Source of the DNA: Methylotenera sp.
GTDB lineage: Bacteria; Pseudomonadota; Gammaproteobacteria; Burkholderiales; Methylophilaceae
Length of the DNA: 32,473 nucleotides
Direction: 5' to 3'
Assembly (NCBI GenBank): GCA_014378495.1
Contig: JACMNP010000066.1
Coordinates: 1-32,473, forward strand
Shown here: positions 23,994-32,473 of the stretch, in pieces
Layout of the letters: each line of letters begins with the position of its first letter
Position numbering within the stretch: position 1 is the stretch's first letter
The notes under the pieces: model-generated
Database searches by the model: none
The model's input: only the letters and a program-made list of their open reading frames with translations
Told to the model about the DNA's origin: nothing
Made by a program: the position numbers and the translations under genes

Positions 23994-26036
23994 TTGACTA
24001 CTAATACGCTAGAAAATAATCCACTTTTACATTTTTCAGGCTTGCCTAAATTTGAGGAAGTTAAAGCTGAACACGTTTCACCAGCCATTGAATACTTAAT
24101 TAACGACGCTAGAGAGACAATAGAAAAACTTGTTAATAGCAAAGATGAAGTAAGTTGGGATAACTTTGTCGCCAAGCTAGAAGATATGGAAGAGAATATG
24201 GGGCGTGCTTGGTCGCAAGTTGGCCACATGAATGGCGTAGTAAACAGTCCTGAACTCCGTGAGGCCTACAACGATAATCTTTCTAAACTCACTGATCTAT
24301 ATGCGGATTTGGGGCAAGATGAGCGCTTGTATGCTAAATATCGTGAATTACGGGCAAGCAAGAAATTTGATGCCTTGAGCATATCGCAGAAAAAAATTAT
24401 TGAAAATGAACTACGCGATTTTCGTTTAGGTGGCGCAGAGTTACCCACTGAACAAAAAGCACGTTATAAGGCTATTCAAGAAGAGTTATCTAAACTTTCT
24501 GCAAAATTTGAAGAAAATGTTTTAGATAACACTAATGATTACGCCCTTTATATTGAAGATAGTGCCACTTTAACGGGTATTCCAGAAGACGTGCTTCAAG
24601 CTGCAGCGGAAGCTGCAAAAGCAGATAATAAAGCTGGCTGGAAATTTACACTACACTTTCCATCTTATTTACCTGTATTGCAATATGGCGATAATCGCGA
24701 ATTGCGCGCTACGCTTTACCGTGCTTATGCAACACGCGCTTCTGAATTTAGTAAGCCTGAGTGGGATAACACACCGCTTATTTCACAAATTTTAAAATTA
24801 AAACTCGAAGCGGCCAATTTACTTGGTTTCGCCAATTATGCTGAGCTTTCAGTGGCCACAAAAATGGCCGAGTCAGCCAAACAAGTGAATGATTTTCTGT
24901 ACGATTTAGCTGAAAAAGCTAAACCCTATGCGCTTAGAGACAAGGAAGAGCTTGAAGAATATGCAGCTAAACTTGGCATTCATGATATGCAAGCATGGGA
25001 TGTTGCCTATGCCTCAGAAAAATTGCGCGAAGAAAAATATGCGTTTTCTGACTTAGAAGTAAAACAATACTTTCCTGAGAGTAAAGTGTTAGCGGGTTTA
25101 TTCAAAGTGGTAGAAACCATTTTTGGTGTGCACGTCAATCAATCGCAAGCATCTGTTTGGCATGAGTCAGCCAGTTTTTATGATATTAAAGATCATGCTG
25201 GCAACTTAATCGGTCAATTTTATTTAGACTTATATGCGCGCAACAACAAACGTGGTGGCGCGTGGATGGACGAAGCAATTACTCGCCGTAAAGTAGATGG
25301 TAAGCTGACAACACCAGTTGCATTTTTAACCTGCAATTTTTCAGCCCCAGTAGGAGGGAAACCAGCATTATTTACGCATGATGAAGTGAATACCATGTTC
25401 CACGAATTTGGTCACGGCTTACATCACATGCTCACGCAAGTAGATGATTATGGTGTTTCTGGTATTAAAGGTGTGGAATGGGATGCTGTTGAGTTACCAA
25501 GTCAGTTCATGGAAAATTTCTGTTGGGAATGGGAAGTATTGCGCAACATGACTGCACACGTTGATACTGGCGAGCAATTACCTCGCGCCCTATTTGACAA
25601 AATGGTAGCGGCTAAAAATTTTCAAGCGGGCATGCAAACGATGCGCCAAATTGAATTCTCATTGTTTGATATTCGCCTGCATGGTGAGTTTGACCCGAAT
25701 GGATGTGCAACATCTTTAGATTTAATCGAGTCGATACGTGATGAAGTAGCAGTTGTACGCCCACCAAAATGGAATCGCTTTCCAAATAACTTCACACATA
25801 TTTTTTCAGGTGGCTATGCAGCTGGCTACTACAGTTACAAGTGGGCAGAAGTACTTTCAGCCGATGCTTACAGCATGTTTGAAGAAGATGGCGTGCTATC
25901 AGCGGAGACAGGTAAACGCTACTGGCAAGAGATTTTGGCAAAAGGTGGTTCACGCCCCGCGTTGGAGTCGTTTACGGCGTTTCGTGGTCGTGAGCCCAAT
26001 ATCGACGCACTACTTCGCCATAATGGTATGAACTAA
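23994..26036 (+). CDS. prlC: Oligopeptidase A (M3 family zinc peptidase)
   Basis: Oligopeptidase A degrades short peptides, including cleaved signal peptides, in the cytoplasm. The zinc site is HEFGH at residues 470-474, within FHEFGHGLHHML. Further M3-type segments include ATKMAESAKQVNDFL in the central helical part and YYSYKWAEVLSAD near the end. I chose the TTG start at 23994: it begins TTNTLENNPLL like the family and yields 680 residues, the length of E. coli PrlC. An upstream in-frame TTG at 23958 would add 12 residues without family support. No clear ribosome-binding site favours either. The gene follows DUF4870 closely and precedes xthA. Confidence 0.94.
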   Translation: MTTNTLENNPLLHFSGLPKFEEVKAEHVSPAIEYLINDARETIEKLVNSKDEVSWDNFVAKLEDMEENMGRAWSQVGHMNGVVNSPELREAYNDNLSKLTDLYADLGQDERLYAKYRELRASKKFDALSISQKKIIENELRDFRLGGAELPTEQKARYKAIQEELSKLSAKFEENVLDNTNDYALYIEDSATLTGIPEDVLQAAAEAAKADNKAGWKFTLHFPSYLPVLQYGDNRELRATLYRAYATRASEFSKPEWDNTPLISQILKLKLEAANLLGFANYAELSVATKMAESAKQVNDFLYDLAEKAKPYALRDKEELEEYAAKLGIHDMQAWDVAYASEKLREEKYAFSDLEVKQYFPESKVLAGLFKVVETIFGVHVNQSQASVWHESASFYDIKDHAGNLIGQFYLDLYARNNKRGGAWMDEAITRRKVDGKLTTPVAFLTCNFSAPVGGKPALFTHDEVNTMFHEFGHGLHHMLTQVDDYGVSGIKGVEWDAVELPSQFMENFCWEWEVLRNMTAHVDTGEQLPRALFDKMVAAKNFQAGMQTMRQIEFSLFDIRLHGEFDPNGCATSLDLIESIRDEVAVVRPPKWNRFPNNFTHIFSGGYAAGYYSYKWAEVLSADAYSMFEEDGVLSAETGKRYWQEILAKGGSRPALESFTAFRGREPNIDALLRHNGMN

Positions 26037-26144
26037 GGCTGCAAAATATTACCGCCCTCATATCGAGAGTAAGATAATAAGACGATAAAGTGATTAACTG
26101 CCGGTGTCGTGTTTCGGGTGAGAGAAGATAATGAGAGATAGAGA

Positions 26145-26927
26145 TTGAAGCTTGCTACATGGAACGTAAACTCCCTCACAGTGAGGTTGCCGCACGTATT
26201 AGATTGGCTACGTGACCACCAACCTGATGTTTTATGTTTGCAAGAAACAAAGCAGGAAGATAGTAAGTTTCCATATGTGGCGTTGAAAGAAGCAGGTTAT
26301 AACGCGGTCCATGTTGGCCAAAAAACCTACAATGGTGTGGCAATTTTAAGTCGCCATGAAATGACCGATGTTACCTATGGTATTGCTGGTTCGCATAGTG
26401 TTGATGACTCTGATGTTGAGCAAAAGCGTGCCATTAGCGCGATTATCAATGGCATCCGCGTGGTATGTGTATACATTGTAAATGGACAGGCAGTAGATTC
26501 AGATAAATACCAATATAAAATGCGTTGGTTAACAGCATTAACTAATTGGCTAGAGTCAGAGCTCATTAAGTATCCTAAATTGGTATTGCTTGGTGACTAC
26601 AATATTGCACCAGAAGACCGTGATTGCCATGACCCTGCTGCTTGGGTAGGCCAAATATTAGTCAGCCCTCCTGAACGACAAGCCTTTCAAAAGCTAATCG
26701 CTTTGGGCCTACATGATAGTTTTAGACTATTTGACCAAGCCGAAAAAAGCTTTAGTTGGTGGGACTACCGCATGATGGGATTTAGGCGCAATTTTGGAAT
26801 GCGTATTGACCATATTTTGGTGAGTGATGCGCTTAAAAATAGTTGCACGGCTGCCTACATTGATAAATTGCCACGTAAGCTAGAACGTCCTTCAGACCAT
26901 ACGCCAGTGGTTTTAGAGCTGGCTTAG
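26145..26927 (+). CDS. xthA: Exodeoxyribonuclease III
   Basis: XthA is the AP endonuclease and 3'-5' exonuclease of base-excision repair. Conserved residues of the EEP fold are present: Asn7 in TWNVNS, Glu34 in CLQETKQED, the GDYNIAPEDRD motif in the middle (Asp/Asn) and SDHTPV near the C-terminus. Length is 260 against 268 in E. coli. It uses a TTG start; the family begins MKLATWNVNS and the codon for the first residue is TTG at 26145, preceded by GAGATAGA. An out-of-frame ATG at 26131 is not the start. It converges on ntrX with only 17 nt between the genes. Confidence 0.96.
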   Translation: MKLATWNVNSLTVRLPHVLDWLRDHQPDVLCLQETKQEDSKFPYVALKEAGYNAVHVGQKTYNGVAILSRHEMTDVTYGIAGSHSVDDSDVEQKRAISAIINGIRVVCVYIVNGQAVDSDKYQYKMRWLTALTNWLESELIKYPKLVLLGDYNIAPEDRDCHDPAAWVGQILVSPPERQAFQKLIALGLHDSFRLFDQAEKSFSWWDYRMMGFRRNFGMRIDHILVSDALKNSCTAAYIDKLPRKLERPSDHTPVVLELA

Positions 26928-26944
26928 ATTACAAAAAACCAATA

Positions 26945-28348
26945 TCAACCTTTAATCTTAATACCTAGCTGTTTGAGTTTACGGTATAAATGCGTACGTT
27001 CTAATCCTGCAATCTCAGCAAGTTTACTCATATTATTGGTTACATCTTTTAAGTGGTGTGCAAAATAAAGCCGCTCAAAATCGTCACGTGCCTCGCGCAG
27101 CGGTTGGTTTAACTTAATATCTAATTGTGGTACCTGACCGTTATGTGGATGCTGGCCATTGAGTGCATTTGTGCTTGAACCTAAATACGCGTTTTCTGAA
27201 TGCCATTCAGCTGAAGCGTTTTGCACAACACTCCCCTGCTTTTGATAGGAATTGCCTTGCTGAGTATTATCAATAGAAGCATCGTCGAATTGATGCATGA
27301 TGCGATTCACATCATCTAGCGTGATTTTTTCACCCAGACTCGTTTGTATCAAATTGCGAATCACAGCATCTAACTGTGCCAAATCACCAGGCCAATTTGC
27401 ATTACGCAGACCATTTAAAGCGGCAATATCAAACTCACGATATTCAATACCAGCCAGCTCTAACTGCAAATTAGCAATCGCAACGGCTAAATCAGGAATG
27501 TCTTCTTTATGCTCATCTAAAGCAGGAACCCGCAGCGACACAGCAGATAAAGCTTGCAATAAGTTATGATCAAACAAGCCTTCTGCCTGCAGTTTTGGCA
27601 AATTCTCGCTGGTGCTACACACCACGCGCACATTGTATTTATCTGATTTTGTGATCAGTAACAACAAGCCTTTTTGCTCAGTTTTGCTTAAATCGGCAAT
27701 CTCAGTAATATATAGCACACCATCACGGATAGTTTCCAAAATATCTAAGGGTGCACTTGCTAATTGCCCAAACTCTGTGAGTTGTAGCCAAGGTGTATTT
27801 TGACTTTGTAAATAACGCGCGCATAGTTCTGCACCACAACCTTTGGGTCCTATCAATAATACTGGCCCAGGGCTAATACTAGAGCTGCCAGCAATTTTAT
27901 CTAAGCGATCTTTTAGCGCCACCACAATTGGGCTTTTACCTAAATTCACTAATGTCATTTCAGACTTTGGTAATTGCTCACCATGCTTTAAGGCTGCCCC
28001 TACAGTTTTTAAGAGCTTTTGTAGGGCGATTGGTTTTTCTAAAAAGTCAAAAGCACCGATTCGTGTCGCTTCAACCGCGGTATCAATCGTGCCATGGCCA
28101 GACATCATCACTACCGGCATCGTCAATAATGCATTATTCGCCCACTCTTTAAGCAAACTGATACCGTCACAATCCGGCATCCAAATATCTAGCAATACAA
28201 CATCTGGCCGCTCATGCAAACGAGCAGCCCTCGCAGCAGCAGCATTTTCAGCTAATTGAACGCTATAGCCTTCATCTTGTAAAATATCGCGCAATAATTC
28301 ACGAATGCCGATTTCATCATCTACCACTAATATATGTTTTGATGCCAT
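26945..28348 (-). CDS. ntrX: NtrX-type response regulator with degenerate AAA+ domain
   Basis: This 467-residue regulator is the presumed partner of the adjacent sensor NtrY. The receiver domain (1-122) is intact: Asp10/Asp11, phosphoacceptor Asp54, Ser83 and Lys105. The C-terminus has a Fis-type helix-turn-helix (about 445-464, KLAEIAGLERTHLYRKL). The middle AAA+ domain (about 135-350) is badly eroded. Walker A reads GPKGCGAE (167-174) with Ala173 replacing Lys. Walker B reads GVLYITEI (210-217) with Thr215 replacing Asp. The GAFTGA loop is missing: 42 residues lie between the two motifs against about 69 usually. The arginine-finger region is DHNLLQAL, and the sensor-II Arg is absent (GDLAQL). 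A Gln/Asn/Ser-rich linker (about 358-410) precedes the DNA-binding domain. It should bind DNA but not activate sigma-54. Confidence 0.9.
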   Translation of the reverse strand: MASKHILVVDDEIGIRELLRDILQDEGYSVQLAENAAAARAARLHERPDVVLLDIWMPDCDGISLLKEWANNALLTMPVVMMSGHGTIDTAVEATRIGAFDFLEKPIALQKLLKTVGAALKHGEQLPKSEMTLVNLGKSPIVVALKDRLDKIAGSSSISPGPVLLIGPKGCGAELCARYLQSQNTPWLQLTEFGQLASAPLDILETIRDGVLYITEIADLSKTEQKGLLLLITKSDKYNVRVVCSTSENLPKLQAEGLFDHNLLQALSAVSLRVPALDEHKEDIPDLAVAIANLQLELAGIEYREFDIAALNGLRNANWPGDLAQLDAVIRNLIQTSLGEKITLDDVNRIMHQFDDASIDNTQQGNSYQKQGSVVQNASAEWHSENAYLGSSTNALNGQHPHNGQVPQLDIKLNQPLREARDDFERLYFAHHLKDVTNNMSKLAEIAGLERTHLYRKLKQLGIKIKG

Positions 28349-28395
28349 ACCGTCTATTTTCTTAATGTTAAGCCATCATTGTTAGGAAGGTTTAT

Positions 28396-30570
28396 TTATT
28401 TTACAAGCGGAATACTAATGGTTACAACTGCGCCTGATTTTTTTAAATCTGATGCTTTTATATTTAAATTATCGCCCGTTATATTTTCAATTTTAATACT
28501 ACCTTTATGTTCTTCAATAATTTTTTTAACAATGGCTAAACCTAAGCCAGTACCATGTGACTTAGTCGTCATATATGGCTCAAAAGCGTGTGGCATCATC
28601 TCAGTAGGAAAACCTGCTCCATTATCTTCTACTGATAATACTAACATGTCGTTGACTACTTCAGTTTTCACTATAATTTTGGGGGCAGCATGGGTTGTAA
28701 GGGCATCTTGGGCATTCTGTAATAGATTATGTAACACTTGGCGCAGCATAGTCCCGTCACCTTTAATGCTGCAATCTCGCTTTTCTAAATCAAGTTTAAT
28801 TTTAGAACCATTTGCTTGAGTGCCAAGTAAATCATACAGTGATACCACTTCACTAATTAGTTTGTTTAAATCCAAACGTTCTAATTGCGGTGTAGGTGAG
28901 CGCGCATATTCACTAAATTCATTGACCATTGTTTTCATGGCGTGCACTTGATTCACAATTGTTTGAGTAGAACGTTTAAGCATCTCTGCATCGGTATCAT
29001 CTAATTTACTGTGTAATTTATGTGCCATTCGCTCGGCCGAAAGCTGTATTGGCGTGAGTGGATTTTTAATCTCGTGCGCTAGTCTTCTTGCGACCTCTCC
29101 CCAAGCTGCATCACGCTGTGCTTGTATCATCGTGGTTGCATCATCAAACACTGCGACATATCCACCATCTGGCAAACGCGTGCCACGTAAAGTTAAAATC
29201 TGTTTGCCTTGAGCACTCGCTAACTCGATTTGAGTTTGTATTTCATCTTTTTGTGTGGCCGCTTGTGCGTCATCTTGTTCTGTATGTGCAGCAATCGCGT
29301 TCAAAAAACTTTCTAATCGCGTTTGTTTAACAGTAATTTTATCTAAGGTTAACCCAACATAGCTCTCTAAATTAATACCCAAAATATTAGAAGCAGCTTG
29401 GTTGAATGTACGCAACTCTCCCCGCTCATTTAGCGCCAATACGCCCGAAGACAAATGTGCCAGTATCGTCTCTAAATAACCCCGTGCGGCTTCAACCCGC
29501 GCACGATTTCTATCTGCAGCCTTAGTAGCATCACCTAGCTGTTGCGTCATGCTATTAAAAGACTGTACTAATACGCCTAGCTCATCCTTTCCATGAGCAG
29601 GCAACATGGTGCTGTAATCACCGCTGGCAATCGCCTTAGTACCTTCGGCCAACACAGTTAGTGGTGCAGATAATCTGCGACTCAATACAAAAGCAATCGC
29701 CACCGCAGTGAGCATCGCCAACATCATGACTAACGTTAATGTAAGCGCAAACACCTCTCTTAGTGAAGTGCGACTGTAAGAAAGCTGCTGATAATCCTGA
29801 TAGACATCCTGTACTGCTTCAGCCGTAGTCGCGAGTGATTTTGGTACAGGTTGTAATAATTGTAAAATACGGACTTCACCCGTTAAATCTTGCACATTGA
29901 CTGGTGCCAACACGCGTAAATAAAGCCCTTTTTTGCCAATCGGCTCAATACTGCTATAAATACGTTGTCGTGCTTGTCTGAGTTGCGCCACACTAGGTAA
30001 CTCAGGTAAAAAACTAGTTGAATCACTACTAGAGACTGCTAAAATTCTACCTTGTACTGTGAGTAACGCTGCTTCCTGAATGCCACTTTTTTCGCGCAAA
30101 TCATTCAGCATAGAAAAATGCGTGTTCGCTGGCTGAAAAGCCAAACTAGTCGCCATACTTTCGCCTTTTTCCTTAACGTCAGCCAACATAATATCGAGTG
30201 CAGTACGGCCTAGATTAAGACCGCCTTCTAACGCTGCTTCTACTTTAACATTAAACCAAGATTCAATAGACCGCGTTAAAAAATTGACTGATACCAGATA
30301 TACGATTAAACCTGGAATAATGGCCATCAATACAAAAGTAGCAAGTAATCTTAAAGTAAAGCGACTACCTACTACGCGCGCACGGATTTTGCGATATAAC
30401 CCAAAAAGTTGCACACCAATCAGTACAATCAGAAAGACTGCCAATGCAATATTCAGTGCCACTAGCAAAGTGTAATATTCGCCAGAAGCCGCAGTATTAG
30501 CACTAGCATTAGAAAGTAAGTAGAGTAAAATTGCGCCTAATGTAGCGCTAGTGAAAACGATATATTTCAT
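28396..30570 (-). CDS. ntrY: NtrY-type membrane sensor histidine kinase
   Basis: This 724-residue sensor senses an unknown signal and phosphorylates NtrX. Membrane helices lie near 5-22, 35-57, 72-96 and about 272-294. A periplasmic region of about 175 residues lies between the last two. HAMP follows (about 295-350), then a PAS domain (about 360-470), the HisKA dimerisation domain with His499 in RRLAHEIKNPLTP, and HATPase_c. The latter has an N box (LLQNAQDAL), VEDNGAGFP, and GTGLGLAIV. All catalytic motifs are intact, unlike the ATPase of its partner. It starts 31 nt after the DUF4390 gene and ends 47 nt before ntrX. In related bacteria this pair controls nitrogen or redox/respiratory genes. 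Confidence 0.93.
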   Translation of the reverse strand: MKYIVFTSATLGAILLYLLSNASANTAASGEYYTLLVALNIALAVFLIVLIGVQLFGLYRKIRARVVGSRFTLRLLATFVLMAIIPGLIVYLVSVNFLTRSIESWFNVKVEAALEGGLNLGRTALDIMLADVKEKGESMATSLAFQPANTHFSMLNDLREKSGIQEAALLTVQGRILAVSSSDSTSFLPELPSVAQLRQARQRIYSSIEPIGKKGLYLRVLAPVNVQDLTGEVRILQLLQPVPKSLATTAEAVQDVYQDYQQLSYSRTSLREVFALTLTLVMMLAMLTAVAIAFVLSRRLSAPLTVLAEGTKAIASGDYSTMLPAHGKDELGVLVQSFNSMTQQLGDATKAADRNRARVEAARGYLETILAHLSSGVLALNERGELRTFNQAASNILGINLESYVGLTLDKITVKQTRLESFLNAIAAHTEQDDAQAATQKDEIQTQIELASAQGKQILTLRGTRLPDGGYVAVFDDATTMIQAQRDAAWGEVARRLAHEIKNPLTPIQLSAERMAHKLHSKLDDTDAEMLKRSTQTIVNQVHAMKTMVNEFSEYARSPTPQLERLDLNKLISEVVSLYDLLGTQANGSKIKLDLEKRDCSIKGDGTMLRQVLHNLLQNAQDALTTHAAPKIIVKTEVVNDMLVLSVEDNGAGFPTEMMPHAFEPYMTTKSHGTGLGLAIVKKIIEEHKGSIKIENITGDNLNIKASDLKKSGAVVTISIPLVK

Positions 30571-30601
30571 TTACTAAAGTGGTTCATTTAAACGATATTT
30601 C

Positions 30602-31183
30602 TCATTTAAATAGGTTGGGCGACCACTCAAAGCGTTGCGAGGTCATTTTCCAATCATCTGAGCCAATCGCATCTACTTGCAAAGCCTTAGGTAACTTGGT
30701 TTGGTCTAAACGCATGAGCAAAATGGCGTTATAAACTACTCCCTTTTCGACATCTGATTTTTGAAATACTTTAAAATCACTAATGTCTGACAGCGCATCA
30801 ATAGCATCATCTAAACTAGCAAACGTTTTTTGCTGATCGCCTCGCGTGAGTAAATACTGTCGTGAAAGCGGGTGATAGCTCAATGCGATACGGCGTGTAA
30901 CCGTCGCAATTTCATCATCAAACCAATACTTTCTCGGTTGAACTAGTTGAAACTCAATGATGAAATTGAGCACAAAACCCTTAACAATGGCTTGCTCTAT
31001 CTCTTCACTAAACTTAATCTCAACATCAGCATTAAGCACGTAGCTATCTTCTACCAGCTCTAGCTCAGCATTTTCAATATTCAACCCACTTCCATTGGCG
31101 ATAGCAACGTTGGCGACCATCGCCAACAAGCACGCAAAAAAACCAGTGAAAAGAGATTGTTTAATTTTTTTGCAATAATGCAT
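30602..31183 (-). CDS. DUF4390 exported protein
   Basis: This protein of about 193 residues belongs to DUF4390, a family found between rsmB and ntrY in betaproteobacteria; its function is not known. A signal peptide is clear: a Lys-containing N-terminus (MHYCKKIKQSLF), a hydrophobic core and Ala-rich cleavage site near NVAIANG. The mature part includes ADVEIKFSEEIEQAIVKG and PRKYWFDDEIATVTRR, as in the family. I chose the ATG at 31183; an ATG at 31198 adds five residues. Both lie inside the end of rsmB, giving an overlap of 23 or 38 nt, and neither has a visible ribosome-binding site. Confidence 0.85.
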   Translation of the reverse strand: MHYCKKIKQSLFTGFFACLLAMVANVAIANGSGLNIENAELELVEDSYVLNADVEIKFSEEIEQAIVKGFVLNFIIEFQLVQPRKYWFDDEIATVTRRIALSYHPLSRQYLLTRGDQQKTFASLDDAIDALSDISDFKVFQKSDVEKGVVYNAILLMRLDQTKLPKALQVDAIGSDDWKMTSQRFEWSPNLFK

Positions 31184-32473
31184 AAAAGAAGCCGTCATGT
31201 GCGGTAGATGGAATCAGTTGGCCATTAATATGTGTCAGGTTCGGCTGCAATTGCGTCACCATTGACACATCAGTCAATAATTGAAAAGGCAGTTGTATTG
31301 CATCTGGATTATTTTGTAAAAATTTGTCCACTTGTCCTTGATTCTCTTCATAAAAAACTGAACATGTAACATAAAGTAATTTACCACCCTTTGCTAACAT
31401 CTGCCACAAACTGGGTAAAATTTTAGCTTGTTGGGCAACAAAAGAAGTAACATCAGCCTCGCGACGCAACCATTTGATATCTACGTGACGACGAACAATA
31501 CCAGAAGCTGTGCATGGCACATCTGCTAAAATTCTGTCAAAAGGCTCACCATTCCACCAACTGGTAGAAGAAGCATCGCCAACGATTAAGTTAGCCTGCA
31601 AATTTAATCGGTCTAAATTACTTTGCACACGTTGCAAACGCGTTTCATCACTATCAAGCGAAGTCATTGCCACATCTGACAACTCAAGAATATGTCCAGT
31701 TTTACCACCAGGCGCGCAACAAGCATCTAAGACGCTTATGCCTAGTTGTAAGTCTAATAAAGGCGCAGCTAGCTGGGCACCGTAATCTTGTACAGAAACA
31801 ATCCCATCCAGAAAACCTGGTATTTTTTCTACTGGTTGCGGTTTAGTTAAAATAACTGCTTGCGCGCCTATTTGCGTTGCTTCTATATCTTGACGCGCTA
31901 ATAATTGTAGATAATCCTGCATAGTGATTTTGAGTGTATTCACCCGCAAAGTCATCGGTGGATGTTGATTACCTGTTTGCAAGATACTTTGCCAATGATC
32001 TGGATACTGAATTTTTAGCTTATTAATCCACCACTGAGGGTAAGAGTAAGTCGCAACTTCACTGACACTCAACTGTTTAGCCAATTGGTCTTTTTGACGC
32101 AAAAAATTACGCAAAATCCCGTTAACCAAACCTTTAGCCCAAGCTTTTGGCGCCGGTCTTTTAAGCTGATTCACTGCGTGCACAGCTTGATTAACCACTG
32201 TAAAAGAATCCGCCTTATCATGCAATAACTGAAAAACTGCCACTAATAGCAATGCATGAATACGCTCATCCGTCAGCGGCTTTTCCATGAGTTGCGTAAG
32301 ATAAGCATCAATCTCGCCATAAAAGCGCAAGGTGCCATAACTTAAATCTGCCGCAGCACCTTTTTGTTGAGGTGTAGCATTAGGAAATAAAGACAATGCC
32401 GCAGGCAACGCCAAAGTAAGGTTACGACCAGAAAACACTTGATGCACAGCATCAGCGGCGATAAGTTGAGAGA
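31161..32473 (-). CDS. rsmB: 16S rRNA m5C967 methyltransferase RsmB, 5'-truncated by the window edge
   Basis: RsmB methylates C967 of 16S rRNA. The N-terminal NusB-like helical domain (about 1-140) is followed by the SAM-dependent domain. It contains DACCAPGGKTGHIL (motif I), DVPCTASGIVRRH with a catalytic cysteine, and VTCSVFYEENQ with the second cysteine. The reading frame stays open to the end of the window upstream of a GTG at 32447, reading SQLIAADAVHQVFSG. This resembles the family N-terminus, so the true start lies beyond 32473 and only a few residues are missing. It overlaps the DUF4390 gene at its 3' end and heads the rsmB-DUF4390-ntrY-ntrX unit. Confidence 0.95.
   Translation of the reverse strand, partial: SQLIAADAVHQVFSGRNLTLALPAALSLFPNATPQQKGAAADLSYGTLRFYGEIDAYLTQLMEKPLTDERIHALLLVAVFQLLHDKADSFTVVNQAVHAVNQLKRPAPKAWAKGLVNGILRNFLRQKDQLAKQLSVSEVATYSYPQWWINKLKIQYPDHWQSILQTGNQHPPMTLRVNTLKITMQDYLQLLARQDIEATQIGAQAVILTKPQPVEKIPGFLDGIVSVQDYGAQLAAPLLDLQLGISVLDACCAPGGKTGHILELSDVAMTSLDSDETRLQRVQSNLDRLNLQANLIVGDASSTSWWNGEPFDRILADVPCTASGIVRRHVDIKWLRREADVTSFVAQQAKILPSLWQMLAKGGKLLYVTCSVFYEENQGQVDKFLQNNPDAIQLPFQLLTDVSMVTQLQPNLTHINGQLIPSTAHDGFFYALLQKN

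Noticed and set aside
26131-26148. ATG just before xthA
   Set aside because: It is out of frame and stops after five codons; the family N-terminus begins at the TTG at 26145.

Overview
The window reads as a chromosomal housekeeping segment of a low-GC betaproteobacterium, most likely a methylotroph of the Methylophilaceae (Methylotenera-like). That placement is an inference from gene order and AT-rich codon use. The supporting runs are kdsD-kdsC-lptC-lptA-lptB-rpoN-hpf-hprK-rapZ-EIIA(Man)-ptsH-ptsI and rsmB-DUF4390-ntrY-ntrX. No methylotrophy gene lies in the window to confirm it. I saw no rRNA, tRNA, CRISPR array, insertion sequence or prophage. Genes are packed closely, often with 4-8 nt overlaps.

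Layout. Positions 47-4717 (+) hold a PerM/AI-2E family permease, the DnaA regulator Hda, a CorC/HlyC-type CBS membrane protein and an uncharacterised FAD-dependent dehydrogenase. Positions 4808-5935 (+) hold a ChaA-type cation/proton antiporter. It converges on a minus-strand block at 5945-8271: an M48 metalloprotease with a repeat-rich C-terminus, then soxY and soxZ. MoaC and a small one-helix membrane protein follow on the plus strand (8362-9244). They converge on a minus-strand kef-type antiporter/thiO pair (9303-12377).

Positions 12656-18268 (+) carry the Kdo and LPS-transport genes plus rpoN. Positions 18579-23578 (+) carry the ribosome hibernation factor, HPr kinase/phosphorylase, RapZ and a PTS made only of EIIA(Man), HPr and EI. 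Next come a DUF4870 membrane protein, oligopeptidase A (prlC) and exonuclease III (xthA). The minus-strand block 26945-32473 is rsmB (running off the window edge), a DUF4390 protein and the NtrY/NtrX two-component pair.

How the genes connect. The central run joins outer-membrane biogenesis (KdsD/KdsC make the Kdo precursor; LptC/A/B export LPS) to sigma-54 and a phosphotransfer chain. EI passes phosphate to HPr His15 and on to EIIA(Man) His9, while HprK can modify HPr Ser46. No EIIB/EIIC sugar permease is present, so the chain looks regulatory.

The most unusual observations are two shortened or degenerate AAA+ proteins. NtrX keeps an intact receiver and Fis-type helix-turn-helix, but its ATPase domain has lost the Walker A lysine, the Walker B aspartate, the GAFTGA loop, the arginine fingers and the sensor-II arginine. 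Hda keeps its motifs but lacks about 29 residues between Walker A and Walker B. Also notable are soxYZ without other sox genes nearby, low-complexity tails on both LptC and LptA, and a possible 39-codon leader ORF with a 12-bp direct repeat just before ptsI.
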